Source: GCA-2731375 sp002731375 (GTDB lineage Bacteria > Pseudomonadota > Alphaproteobacteria > GCA-2731375). From it: a stretch of DNA of 64,000 bases. Location of the stretch: the NCBI GenBank assembly GCA_030752605.1, contig JASMDX010000007.1:7449-71448 (forward strand), written 5' to 3'. The notes under the pieces were generated by a model, which saw nothing but the letters and a program-made list of their open reading frames with translations, was not told where the DNA came from and searched no databases. Shown piece by piece: positions 7,614 through 16,941 of this stretch (position 1 is the first letter of the stretch; each line of letters begins with the position of its first letter). The translations under genes and the position numbers were made by a program.

Positions 7614-9329
7614 TCAGGATTTCTTGGTCTTAAAATAGGGCACGGTGCCGGCACCATGGTCGGTCTCATCCACCACCGCAGTGATCTCCGGGATTTGTTT
7701 TGTCAGGATCGGCTCTATCCCCTGGCGCAGGGTCAATTCGACCATGGCGCAGCCCTGACAGCCGCCTTCGAAACGTAGAAACAATGTGCCGCCTGCCAAC
7801 TTGTCGATAATCGCCTTGCCGCCATGGGCCGCAATGGCGGGGTTGATAACATCATCCAGCACGCCTTGCGCATCAGCCGACACCGCCTTGTCCGGCCCGG
7901 CGGCAATGCGAACCTCGCGAACCTCGGGCAGGTAGTGGCGGACGGTATTGCCAATCGTGGTGCCCAACGGCACCGAGGCACCGGGGGATCCCAACATGGC
8001 CAGGGTCAAGACACCATCGGTGAAATCACGCACTTCCAAATCACCGCCGCGCTCGCGCACCATCGCGGCGACATGATTTTCCAGAACCGCCTCAATAGGT
8101 GAGCCTGCGGAGGCTTCAGCGGCCTCCGGGGCCTCTTCTGGTGGATCGTTGGTAATATCACCTGGTACCGCGTCGAGTGCCTGTTCCAAATCCGCGATCA
8201 GGTCAGCCACATGTTCCAAGCCAATGGACAGCCGCAACAGGTCACTGGGTACCGGCGTGGTTGGCCCTTCAATACTGGCGCGATGTTCAATCAGGCTTTC
8301 CACGCCACCCAGTGAGGTGGCGCGCTTGAAGATACCGACCGCCGCCGCCACGGCCATGGCCGCCGCCTCCCCACCCCTAATGCGCAGAGACATCATACCG
8401 CTGTAGCCCCCCTGCATCTGACGTGCGGCAATATCATGGCCGGGATGGGCCGGCAGACCGGGATAGAGCACGTGCGAGATACGCGGATGCCCCTCGAAAT
8501 GCCTGGCGATGGTCATCGCGCTTTCCGAGGCGCGGCCAACACGGACAAACAAGGTCCGCATGCCCCGTTGCAGCAACCACGCCTCCAACGTACCCAGGAT
8601 CGCGCCGCCATCCCGGCGCCAGGCCCGGATGCGCTGCCAGAAACCATCATCCCTGGCGCCCACAATGGCGCCGGCCAGAACATCGCTGTGACCGTTCAGA
8701 TATTTCGAGGCGGAATGCACCACCAGATCAGCGCCGTGCTCGATAGGCCGGGTCAGTACCGGCGAGGCAATGGTACTGTCCACTACCAGACGGGCGCCCG
8801 CCGCGTGCGCTATCTCCGCCGCCGCCTTGATATCGGTGATCGTCCACATGGGGTTCGCCGGCGTTTCCAGCCAGACTAATTGGGTCTTGCCCGGCCGCAT
8901 GGCGGCGCGCAGGGCATCCATATCCTGGGTCTCGACGAATTCAACTTCCAAGCCCCAAGAGACGGCGAAATCCACCAGCCATTTGCGCAGGGCCCAATAC
9001 ATAACCTTGGGCGCGACCACATGATCACCGGGCAGCAGGGATTGGAAAACCGCGTTGGCCGCCGCCATGCCGGAGGCAAACAACAGACAATCGTTCCCGC
9101 CCTCAAGGGCCTGCAGCAAATCCTCGGCCTCGTCATAGGTGGGATTGTGCGGCCGGGCATAGCCGCGACCGGAGCTGTAGCCGCCATCTGTATCCCGCTC
9201 AAACGTGGTTGACGGATGCAGAGATGGGGTCAAGGCCTTGGAGACGGGATCGACCCGGCCCAGGGCTTGGGCGCTTAATGTTTCGGGCGACAGTTTTTTC
9301 CCACCGCCGCCAGCCCTATCGCCACTCAT
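7614..9329 (-). CDS. PLP-dependent Cys/Met metabolism enzyme fused to two NifU-like domains
   Basis: Encodes 571 residues. Residues about 15-390 are a complete fold-type I PLP enzyme of the cystathionine gamma-synthase/lyase family, with the PLP lysine at Lys209 in VVHSASKYLNGH and the acid pocket DSTIASP. An Ala/Glu/Pro linker (391-411) leads to a first NifU/Nfu-like module (about 412-476) lacking its CxxC, then a second (about 489-565) with Cys524-x2-Cys527 in GGCQGCAMVELTL and an NfuA-like end (VDETDHGAGTVPYF). The arrangement suggests cysteine or homocysteine chemistry coupled to Fe-S or sulfur transfer. AGGAGCG precedes the ATG. It faces the nitrile hydratase operon; a joint role is only inference. 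Confidence 0.85.
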   Translation of the reverse strand: MSGDRAGGGGKKLSPETLSAQALGRVDPVSKALTPSLHPSTTFERDTDGGYSSGRGYARPHNPTYDEAEDLLQALEGGNDCLLFASGMAAANAVFQSLLPGDHVVAPKVMYWALRKWLVDFAVSWGLEVEFVETQDMDALRAAMRPGKTQLVWLETPANPMWTITDIKAAAEIAHAAGARLVVDSTIASPVLTRPIEHGADLVVHSASKYLNGHSDVLAGAIVGARDDGFWQRIRAWRRDGGAILGTLEAWLLQRGMRTLFVRVGRASESAMTIARHFEGHPRISHVLYPGLPAHPGHDIAARQMQGGYSGMMSLRIRGGEAAAMAVAAAVGIFKRATSLGGVESLIEHRASIEGPTTPVPSDLLRLSIGLEHVADLIADLEQALDAVPGDITNDPPEEAPEAAEASAGSPIEAVLENHVAAMVRERGGDLEVRDFTDGVLTLAMLGSPGASVPLGTTIGNTVRHYLPEVREVRIAAGPDKAVSADAQGVLDDVINPAIAAHGGKAIIDKLAGGTLFLRFEGGCQGCAMVELTLRQGIEPILTKQIPEITAVVDETDHGAGTVPYFKTKKS

Positions 9330-9569
9330 GCTTCGCTCCTGTTAGTCCTGCATGCGAAGCTTATAGCAAAAATCCCTTATCTTGCAGAGAGTAGCCTGGA
9401 CACTATGCGCTCCAATGTTTGAGAGCGATCTGAATTTTCTAACTACTGCTTTCGGTATTCCCGTGGGCTAGCTGCCATGTGCCGCCCGCTAAATCGTGAT
9501 CCATGGTTGATGGATTAGAAAGTGAAAATAGGCCATTATCCCGAATCCAAGATACCAATCGGCGTAAAA

Positions 9570-9842
9570 ATGAGCTCAACCATGTCACGAACCTTAAATC
9601 AGATGTCCGCACCACCATTGTCGCAGATGATATTTGCTGACAAGACGCCGAAGAAGGCATTCCTCACGGCACTAGTCGTCGGGACTATTCTGACAATGAT
9701 TAATCATGGAGATGTATTTCTCGCCGGCGGGGCACCGCCACTATTGAAAGTGGTGCTGACCTATTGCGTACCGTATTGTGTTACCACGTGGGGTGCAATC
9801 ATGGGGAAACGAGCACAGTGGCTGCGGGATCAAAACAACTAA
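9570..9842 (+). CDS. nrtS: NrtS-like nitrate/nitrite transporter
   Basis: About 90 residues from the ATG at 9570 (a GTG at 9522 would add 16). Two hydrophobic helices are visible, around FLTALVVGTILTMINHGDVFL and LLKVVLTYCVPYCVTTWGAI, with the conserved short-loop layout of the NrtS family, small inner-membrane nitrate/nitrite transporters first described in marine cyanobacteria. It ends 25 bp before a class III cyclase gene, and association with cyclase domains is recalled for this family in proteobacteria. Assignment rests on the helix motifs only. Confidence 0.68.
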   Translation: MSSTMSRTLNQMSAPPLSQMIFADKTPKKAFLTALVVGTILTMINHGDVFLAGGAPPLLKVVLTYCVPYCVTTWGAIMGKRAQWLRDQNN

Positions 9843-9867
9843 GAAACCCAAACCGGAACAACGTCGC

Positions 9868-11145
9868 ATGAAGATCGAAGATTTCTTCAATCGGCCCAAT
9901 ATTGTTGATCTGAGCTTCTTTAATTTCAGGAATGCCATCACAGCGGCCTATTTCGCCAATGAGGCGTTGGAAGTGCAAAAGGTCAACGGGAATTTCGAGA
10001 GCTTTTTTCCAATCCTGGGCAATGTCACTAATATCTATTTCCCCCATATTCTCGAACAACTCGGCCTCCCCGGTGCGCAAATCGAGGAGTTCGTGGAGAA
10101 TATTTCCCGCAAGGGCTTCGTTCTGATCCCCGAGGTCCACATCACCATAGATGGAGAGAATCGGGTCTTTTCCCTGCTCTCCACCCGCACCCATGACGAC
10201 GCGTTTTCCTATCTCAATGGCGTGCAGGGCCAGTTCGTGGACCGTACCGAGGAGTGGAACCTGAAAAAGGAACGCGAGCAGCTATTGGAGCAAAAACTGC
10301 ACGACCGGGAAATCATCGAGGAAAAAAGTCGCCAATTGGAAGATCTAGCGACCAAGCTGGCAAAGTATCTTTCACCACAAATTTATCAGAGCATTTTCTC
10401 GGAATCGCCGGGACAGGTCACCACCCATGCGCGGAAAAACCTGACCGTCTTTTTTTCCGACATCGTTCAGTTCACCGATCTGAGCGACGCCCTGGAGCCC
10501 GAACGCCTGGCCCTGGTGATCAATTCCTATCTCTCGGAAATGGCCTCCATCGCCCTTGAATGCGGTGGAACCATCGACAAATTCATCGGTGACGCCATTC
10601 TCGTCTTCTTTGGGGATCCAGAAAGCGAAGGCGATACAGAAGACGCCCTAAAGTGCCTGGAAATGGCGATCCGCATGCAAATACGGGTCAAGGAATTACA
10701 GAATTATTGGCAAAAGCAAGGTGTCTCCCGTGGCCTGCATGTGCGCATGGGGGTGACCAACGGTTACTGCACAGTAGGGAATTTCGGTTCGGAGCAGCGC
10801 CTGGATTACACCGTCCTTGGCAGTCCGGTTAACTTGGCCGCCCGCCTGCAAGCAATGGCCAAACCTGATCATATCCTGATCGATGAAACCACCCACAGCC
10901 TGGTCAGCGAATATATCGATTGCCACGAGATCGACCAGATCAAGCCCAAGGGCTTTGCCCGCGCGGTAAAGGTCTATCAGGTTGAGGATTTTCGTTCCGA
11001 CGAACATATCTCCCAGCGCAAGCGTCTATATCTGGCCAGCGACCACGTGGAAGTGAATATTATCGACAGCTCCGACATCCGCGCCGCGATCGAGGAACTA
11101 CGCCTGATACAGCTGGATTTCGAACAGCGCCTCAATCAGGACTAG
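9868..11145 (+). CDS. Class III adenylate/guanylate cyclase with N-terminal PAS-like sensor
   Basis: Encodes 425 residues from the ATG at 9868. Residues 1-125 resemble a PAS-like sensory domain, 128-165 form a charged coiled coil, and about 190-365 are the cyclase homology domain. Metal-binding Asp198 (FFSDIVQFTDLS) and Asp242 (KFIGDAILVFFGDP) are present, as are Lys238 and Thr315, which fit the adenine-selecting pair of bacterial adenylate cyclases, and transition-state Asn322 and Arg326 (VNLAARL). No membrane segment is seen. It is probably co-transcribed with the NrtS-like gene, suggesting nitrate/nitrite-linked cAMP signalling, and overlaps the convergent MscS gene by 14 bp at the 3' end. 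Confidence 0.85.
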   Translation: MKIEDFFNRPNIVDLSFFNFRNAITAAYFANEALEVQKVNGNFESFFPILGNVTNIYFPHILEQLGLPGAQIEEFVENISRKGFVLIPEVHITIDGENRVFSLLSTRTHDDAFSYLNGVQGQFVDRTEEWNLKKEREQLLEQKLHDREIIEEKSRQLEDLATKLAKYLSPQIYQSIFSESPGQVTTHARKNLTVFFSDIVQFTDLSDALEPERLALVINSYLSEMASIALECGGTIDKFIGDAILVFFGDPESEGDTEDALKCLEMAIRMQIRVKELQNYWQKQGVSRGLHVRMGVTNGYCTVGNFGSEQRLDYTVLGSPVNLAARLQAMAKPDHILIDETTHSLVSEYIDCHEIDQIKPKGFARAVKVYQVEDFRSDEHISQRKRLYLASDHVEVNIIDSSDIRAAIEELRLIQLDFEQRLNQD

Positions 11146-11977
11146 GCCCAACATGGTGCATGTGCACATCCCGTTGCGGATAGGGAATGGAAATGCCGGC
11201 TCTATCCAGGGCTTCCTTGGCGGCTTTGTGCAGATCGAATTGCAGAGCCCAAAAATCGCTGGAGTCACTCCAGCAACGCATATTGAGATCAACCGATGAC
11301 GCGCCCAAGGCCTTGACCATGGTTTGCGGGGCGGGGTCATCCAGGGCACGCGGATCCTCCGTCATCAAGGTCAGCAAAACGGCCAAGCCCTGGTCAATAT
11401 CGTCGCCATAGCCGATGCCAATAACAATATCCATGCGCCGCGTCGCATTGCGGGAAAAATTGGTGATCGCCGTATTCCACAGCTGTCCATTCGGCACGTA
11501 AAGATAGACCCCGTCGTAGGTCGTCATCTCGGAGGTAAACAGGCCAATGCTGTTGACAGTACCCGAAATGCCGCCGGCATCGATATAATCACCCACCTTG
11601 AAGGGCCGCAGAAACAATAGCATTACGCCAGCCGCGATATTCTGCAGGGTGCCTTGCAAGGCAAGGCCGATGGCCAGGCCGGCGGCACCCAACACCGCAA
11701 TGATCGATGTGGTTTCAACGCCAAATTGGGACAGCACCGCGACAAGTGTCACCGCGAGAATGGCGTAGCGAGCAAGAGAGCTCAAAAACGGCCGCAGGGT
11801 CTCGTCCATACGCGGCACCCGCCCCAGGGCTCGACCCACGGCGCGCTCCACCCTTCCAGCAATCCACCAGCCGGCAAAAAGAATGACAATGGCGCCCAGA
11901 ATATCCAAGCCATAGGCCAGGATCAGGCCATAGATCTCCTCGACCAACGCGGATACATCAACATCAAGACTTTGCAT
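11132..11977 (-). CDS. mscS: Small-conductance mechanosensitive channel, MscS family
   Basis: A 281-residue inner-membrane protein with three predicted helices (about 18-40, 67-88 and 92-125). The pore helix carries the family's Gly/Ala pattern (AAGLAIGLALQGTLQNIAAGVMLL), followed by the beta domain entry FLRPFKVGDYI and the C-terminal alpha/beta cage ending ISIPYPQRDVHMHH. It opens under membrane tension to release solutes during hypo-osmotic shock. Size and organisation are those of the short E. coli MscS type, without extra N-terminal helices. Confidence 0.92.
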   Translation of the reverse strand: MQSLDVDVSALVEEIYGLILAYGLDILGAIVILFAGWWIAGRVERAVGRALGRVPRMDETLRPFLSSLARYAILAVTLVAVLSQFGVETTSIIAVLGAAGLAIGLALQGTLQNIAAGVMLLFLRPFKVGDYIDAGGISGTVNSIGLFTSEMTTYDGVYLYVPNGQLWNTAITNFSRNATRRMDIVIGIGYGDDIDQGLAVLLTLMTEDPRALDDPAPQTMVKALGASSVDLNMRCWSDSSDFWALQFDLHKAAKEALDRAGISIPYPQRDVHMHHVGPSPD

Positions 11978-12025
11978 CGAAAATATTTCTCTATTCGGTG
12001 ATCAGCGGCACAAACAGTGCGATAG

Positions 12026-13882
12026 CTAAGATATCTGATACTTAGTCGTAAACGGCGACAATACTCGATTAATGTCTTCGGCCAAAGCTTCACGATCGCG
12101 CGCACTGTTCACGCTGACGGTGACCAAAGTGCCGTGCGCATCGCTAACACCGGCGGAAACGTTAATTTCGGCACCGGCGGCCTCGGCCACCGGGGCAAGC
12201 AGTTCCGAGAAAACGCGTTCGGTGGCATCCCAGCGCAGGGCCGGCTTGAAGATTTTGCCAACAGCCGTTTGCGGCATGACGTCAATCAGGAACAGGTTCA
12301 CAGGGTTAGCCGCCCGCTCCGGAATATGCTCACGCGCGAAGGCCTGCAGTTCCTCGGCGCTGGCTTCGGCGCCGGGCTTCAGTTGCACATAGGCGATGGG
12401 CAGTTCGCCAGCATAAGAATCTGGCTTGCCAATGGCCGCTGCCAATTCTACCGCCGGGTGCTGGTGCAGGGTTTCCTCGATCACCGCCGGATCAATGTTA
12501 TGACCGCCGCGAATGATCAGGTCCTTGGCCCGCCCGGTGAGCCACAACAGACCATCGCCATCGAAGCGGCCAAGATCACCGGAATTCAACCAGCCATCCG
12601 CCAACAGGGCGCCGGCATTATATTGTTCCTGCACATAGCCCGGCGTCACGCCGGGACCACCCATGAGGACAACGCCGATCTCGTCCACGGCACAATCGCG
12701 CAGGATATTGCCATCATCATCAAGCACGGCAGTTTTGGCCTTGCAATGAGGTATCACCATGCCGGCACTACCCACGGCGGCCGGACCGTTTCGGGGCAAC
12801 ATTGTGACAAACGATGTGGTCTCGGTCATGCCGTAGCCTTCCAGCAGCGGCTTGCCCATGGTCTTGATCAGGGCGCGGCCCACTTCGGTGGGTAAAGGCG
12901 CACCACCCGTAAAGCCGTGTCGGAGGGAAGAAATATCCGTCTCGCCCACGGGACTGTTCAACAATGCGCCAAAGACCGTCGGCACCGTGCCAAGAATGGT
13001 GATCCGGTGCCGCTCCACCAGTCGCCACATATCGCGTACGGTGGAGGGATCGCGAAAGCCGGCTGGGCTGACCACTACCAAGGTCGTGCCATGGGCCAAG
13101 GGCACCAGACCGCAAACGATGGAGCCGCCAATGTGGAACAATGGCAGACCCGTGGTCAGACTGTCGCCGGGGCCGTAATCTATGGCCTCGCCGGTGCTCC
13201 AAATCTGCGTCGCCTGCATATAGTGGGTGTGCTGGGCCAGCTTTGGCGTACCCGTGGTGCCACCGGTATGGAAATAGGATGCGGTCTCTCCAGGCTGAAT
13301 TTGCCTACCGCTGACCAGATGGTCGTCCGGATAGCCTGCGCGGGTTTCCGTGAAAGGCTTGACGCCGTAGACAACCGGGCCGTCGCCAACCCGGAAGGTG
13401 ACCGCCAGTTCCGGTAATTCCGCCCGCAAGGCCGCGACCTTGTCCCAGATTTCAGCACTCAACTCCGGCCCGGCGGCAATCAGAATCTTGGTATTGGCCG
13501 CCTTCAAGATCTTTACTATCTGCCAATCTTCCAACATTGGATTGACTGCATTGACGATACCCGCCGCCTCACCACCAACGATGGTGCAATATGCCTCCTC
13601 GCACAGAGGTAACAGGAACGACACGACCTCACCGGGCCGCAGACCATGATCGTGCAACATGTTTGCCGTTTGATAGCAGCCGGCTATGAAATGACCGTAT
13701 CTGATATCCCATGGCGGCGCCTCTACATCGCCCGGCACCAGAAACTTCAAGGCAATATTATCCGGATCTTGTTCCGCCCGCTGGCGGATTGCATCAAAGG
13801 CGTTGGTCGCGGTTAGCAAATCCTCGATCGGCGTCTGTTCCAGCGCCCTGGCATCACCGCTGTTTCGAAGAAGTTCGCGCAT
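12026..13882 (-). CDS. Acyl-CoA synthetase (AMP-dependent ligase family)
   Basis: About 618 residues of the ANL superfamily. The AMP-binding motif reads FHTGGTTGTPKLAQHT, later signatures are LLEGYGMTETT and WLNSGDLGRFDGDGLLWLTGRAKDLIIRGG, and the C-terminal lysine region is TAVGKIFKPALR. It would activate a carboxylic acid as acyl-AMP and then acyl-CoA. Two in-frame ATGs exist; the one at 13882 has AGGAG ten bases upstream, while the one at 13906 lies inside the upstream gene, so the shorter form is preferred. It follows a GMC oxidoreductase gene by 13 bp, suggesting alcohol-to-acid-to-CoA processing. Confidence 0.88.
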   Translation of the reverse strand: MRELLRNSGDARALEQTPIEDLLTATNAFDAIRQRAEQDPDNIALKFLVPGDVEAPPWDIRYGHFIAGCYQTANMLHDHGLRPGEVVSFLLPLCEEAYCTIVGGEAAGIVNAVNPMLEDWQIVKILKAANTKILIAAGPELSAEIWDKVAALRAELPELAVTFRVGDGPVVYGVKPFTETRAGYPDDHLVSGRQIQPGETASYFHTGGTTGTPKLAQHTHYMQATQIWSTGEAIDYGPGDSLTTGLPLFHIGGSIVCGLVPLAHGTTLVVVSPAGFRDPSTVRDMWRLVERHRITILGTVPTVFGALLNSPVGETDISSLRHGFTGGAPLPTEVGRALIKTMGKPLLEGYGMTETTSFVTMLPRNGPAAVGSAGMVIPHCKAKTAVLDDDGNILRDCAVDEIGVVLMGGPGVTPGYVQEQYNAGALLADGWLNSGDLGRFDGDGLLWLTGRAKDLIIRGGHNIDPAVIEETLHQHPAVELAAAIGKPDSYAGELPIAYVQLKPGAEASAEELQAFAREHIPERAANPVNLFLIDVMPQTAVGKIFKPALRWDATERVFSELLAPVAEAAGAEINVSAGVSDAHGTLVTVSVNSARDREALAEDINRVLSPFTTKYQIS

Positions 13883-13895
13883 GGCGCCGTTGCTC

Positions 13896-15497
13896 CTAGT
13901 TAACATTGTCCTGCAGGATCATATCCGAGGCTTTCTCACCAATCATAATCGCAGGCGCGTTGGTGTTTCCAGAAATCAGGGTAGGCATGATGGCGCAATC
14001 TGCCACCCGCAAGCCCCGCAAGCCCTTAACGCGCAGACGCTCATCCACCACCGCATATTCGTCCACGCCCATGCGGCAGGTACCAGCGGGATGGAAAATA
14101 GTGGTGCCCGTGGCCTTGGCGAAGCTCACTATTTCATCATCGCTTTGCACCTCCGGGCCAGGAATATGCTCCTCGACCACATGCTGGGCGAAAGCGGGTG
14201 TATTGGCGATGCCTCGGGAGACGCGGAAACCAGCGATCAGGGTCTGGCGGTCGAGCTCCTCGCCCAGGTAGTTTGGCTGGATCAGTGGATGATCTTTGGG
14301 ATCGGCGGATTGGATCATCACGCTGCCCCGACTTTCGGGACGTAACTGACAGACCGAAAAGGTCACGCCGGGAAATTCGTGCAGGTTGCGGCCATGGCCA
14401 TCGGCAGAGAAGGGAATAAAGTGAAACTGGATATCCGGGCTGGCTAACTCCGGCCGAGTGCGGGCAAAGGCCGCCACTTGGCCGGCGCTGATGGTTAGGG
14501 GGCCCGTGCGGGTTAGCAGATATTGCAGGCCTACCTTCAACTTGCGCAGGGGGTTGTCGACATCGCTGTTCAAGGACATCGGCGCATTCAGTTTTTGCAC
14601 CGTGCGGACCTGAAAATGATCCTGTAAATTGGCACCCACGCCGCGCGATTCGACGGCTACCTCAATACCCAGTTTGCGCAAATGTTCGCCCGGCCCTATA
14701 CCGGAAAGTTGCAACAGTTGCGGTGAGTTGACGGCACCGCCCGCCAGCACGATCTCTCCACCCACAATAACCTCTTTCTCCTCGCCACCCTGTCGATAGA
14801 GCACGCCGCTGGCACGGCCGTCCTGCAAGATAATCCGTGTACTCAGGGCATGGGTTTCCACACGCAAATTGGCCCTGTTCCGGATCGGCTTTAAATAGCC
14901 CACGGCGGCTGAACAACGGCGCCCTTTGTATGTCGTAGTCTGAAAATAGCCGACACCTTCCTGTTCGGCGCCATTGTAGTCGTCGTTGTGGGACAGGCCG
15001 TATTGTACCGCGCCCTCAATGAAGGCCTCGCAGATCGCCCGTCTGTCGGGGATGTCGGAGACTTTCAGCGGGCCATCGGCGCCATGAAAATGGCTAGCGC
15101 CACGCTCGTTGCTTTCCGAGCGTTTGAAATAGGGCAGCACATCCTCATAGGACCAACCCGTATTGCCCAATTGGCGCCATTGTTCATAGTCCTCCTTCTG
15201 GCCACGTACATAAGCCAGGCCGTTGATGGAGCTGCAACCACCCAACACTTTGCCGCGGGGATAAACGATGCTGCGGCCATCCAAGCCCGGGCTGCCCTGG
15301 GTCTTATAACCCCAACCCAGTTTCGGATTATAAATCGTGCGGTAGTAGCCCACGGGGATGTGTATCCAGGGATTGCGGTCCGGGCCGCCCGCCTCCAGCA
15401 AAAGTACCTTGTTAGCGGGATCGGCGGATAGGCGATTGGCCAGAGCGCAGCCGGCGGAACCGGCCCCGATCACGATATAGTCGTAGCAATCATTCAC
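13896..15497 (-). CDS. GMC-family FAD-dependent alcohol/choline dehydrogenase
   Basis: Encodes 533 residues from a GTG with GGGAGAG upstream. The FAD-binding Rossmann motif is IVIGAGSAGCALANRLS at the N-terminus, the GMC signature region GGCSSINGLAYVRGQ is near residue 85, and the C-terminal active-site segment is FHPAGTCRMG with a closing SGNTNAPAIMIGEKA. Close families are choline dehydrogenase (BetA) and long-chain or polyethylene glycol alcohol dehydrogenases (AlkJ type). The operon context (acyl-CoA ligase and CaiB-type CoA-transferase) favours alcohol catabolism over choline oxidation, but the substrate is not decided by the sequence. Confidence 0.9.
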   Translation of the reverse strand: MNDCYDYIVIGAGSAGCALANRLSADPANKVLLLEAGGPDRNPWIHIPVGYYRTIYNPKLGWGYKTQGSPGLDGRSIVYPRGKVLGGCSSINGLAYVRGQKEDYEQWRQLGNTGWSYEDVLPYFKRSESNERGASHFHGADGPLKVSDIPDRRAICEAFIEGAVQYGLSHNDDYNGAEQEGVGYFQTTTYKGRRCSAAVGYLKPIRNRANLRVETHALSTRIILQDGRASGVLYRQGGEEKEVIVGGEIVLAGGAVNSPQLLQLSGIGPGEHLRKLGIEVAVESRGVGANLQDHFQVRTVQKLNAPMSLNSDVDNPLRKLKVGLQYLLTRTGPLTISAGQVAAFARTRPELASPDIQFHFIPFSADGHGRNLHEFPGVTFSVCQLRPESRGSVMIQSADPKDHPLIQPNYLGEELDRQTLIAGFRVSRGIANTPAFAQHVVEEHIPGPEVQSDDEIVSFAKATGTTIFHPAGTCRMGVDEYAVVDERLRVKGLRGLRVADCAIMPTLISGNTNAPAIMIGEKASDMILQDNVN

Positions 15498-15518
15498 TGG
15501 CGCTCTCCCACACAGCCT

Positions 15519-16730
15519 CTATTTGTTGGCGACAACACCGTCGGTCAGCAGCCGGGCGATATGGGCTTCATCATAGCCCAGATCGGAAAGAACTGCCTCG
15601 GTGTCCTGGCCTAGCCGCGGCGGTGGTGCGGTTGCCGCCATACTATCACCGGCCAGCTTGAAACCAACGCCTGGCACCTTATAATCTCGCCCGGTGATGC
15701 CATCAGCTATGGTCTGCACCATGCCGCGCGTCGCCAGTTGGACACTGTCGGCAATGTCGCCGAGGCTTCGCACCTTGCCCGCCGGTACACCCAGATTGCT
15801 TAGACGCGTTTCCCATTCAATTGCCGATGCGGTCTTAAAGGCCGCCGCCAAGGCATCCTGAACCAAATCGACATAATCTGCGTTGTTGCCCCAGTCCTTG
15901 AGCCGTGGATCCTCCAACAACTCCGGTCGGCCGATTTGCCGCGCCAGGGCGGCGGCCTGATGCGGTGCGTTGGCGGCCAGGGCTAGCAAACCATCCGTGG
16001 TTTCGAACATGCCCGAATAAGGACTGCCGCTGGCGGCCCGGTCGCCCTTGCGCGCTGGCGGCGTTATCCCTTGCAGCTGCGGCGCCAACGCCGGAGCCAT
16101 GATAGCCACAGCGGCGTCCAGCATGGCAACATCAACGACTTGCCCGACACCGGTGCGCTCCCGCTGAAACAAGGCGGTGGAAATTGCAAATGCCGCCGAC
16201 TGACCCGCTACATAATCGATCACGGGAAAGCCCACCCGCCACGGCCTGCCGCTGTCATCACTGTTGCTCATCATCATGCCTGATACGGCCTGCACCACGT
16301 GATCGTATGCGGGACGTTCGGACATGGGACCGTCCTGGCCATAGCCCGAAATGGCACAATAAATCAGCGCCGGATTGGCCCTTTTCAATTGCTCGGCGCC
16401 CAACTCCAGCCGGTCCATAACGCCCGGGCGGAAGTTCTCCGTCAAGACATCCGCCTGCACTGCCAGGCGGCGGACAATTTCCTTACCCTCCGGCGTCTTC
16501 AGATCGACGGCAATGGAGCGTTTGTTGGCATTCTGGGCGAGAAACCCCGGTCCCAGGCCCGCCGCCGCCAACTCGGGGTCGGGGCCGCCGAAACGAACGA
16601 AATCGGACCGTCCAGGCTGTTCCACTCGGGTCACCTCAGCCCCCAACAGGCCAAGTTGGTAAGTACAGTAAGGGCCCGCCAGAACACGGGTCAGATCGAG
16701 AATACGGATACCGGAAAATGGCAATTTCAT
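15519..16730 (-). CDS. CaiB/BaiF family (class III) CoA-transferase
   Basis: A 403-residue protein with the family N-terminus (FSGIRILDLTRVLAGPYCTYQLGLLGAEVTRVE) and the motif NANKRSIAVDLKTPEGKEIV. The catalytic Asp sits in the ENFRPGVMDRLELG region. The C-terminal PPPRLGQDTEAVL is also typical. The enzyme moves CoA between carboxylic acids such as formyl/oxalyl, carnitine or succinyl donors. It lies 21 bp upstream of the GMC oxidoreductase and AMP ligase genes, forming a three-gene catabolic unit. It is one of three CoA-transferases of this class in the window. Confidence 0.92.
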   Translation of the reverse strand: MKLPFSGIRILDLTRVLAGPYCTYQLGLLGAEVTRVEQPGRSDFVRFGGPDPELAAAGLGPGFLAQNANKRSIAVDLKTPEGKEIVRRLAVQADVLTENFRPGVMDRLELGAEQLKRANPALIYCAISGYGQDGPMSERPAYDHVVQAVSGMMMSNSDDSGRPWRVGFPVIDYVAGQSAAFAISTALFQRERTGVGQVVDVAMLDAAVAIMAPALAPQLQGITPPARKGDRAASGSPYSGMFETTDGLLALAANAPHQAAALARQIGRPELLEDPRLKDWGNNADYVDLVQDALAAAFKTASAIEWETRLSNLGVPAGKVRSLGDIADSVQLATRGMVQTIADGITGRDYKVPGVGFKLAGDSMAATAPPPRLGQDTEAVLSDLGYDEAHIARLLTDGVVANK

Positions 16731-16941
16731 GGGGATGCAACTCTCACAAATAGGGGCATAGCAGATTACCGTCTATCAAACCAGATCAGGCAATATGCCC
16801 TTTCGCACACTATCCGGTACGACCTGTTACGAAAGCAGGGGTTCCAACCGGCCCACCGAGGCTCGGGGACGCCGGCACGGTATAAGGGTTATTCTCCGGA
16901 ATGGCGATCTTCATGGTCTGGCCTCCTATCGGCAAATTCAC

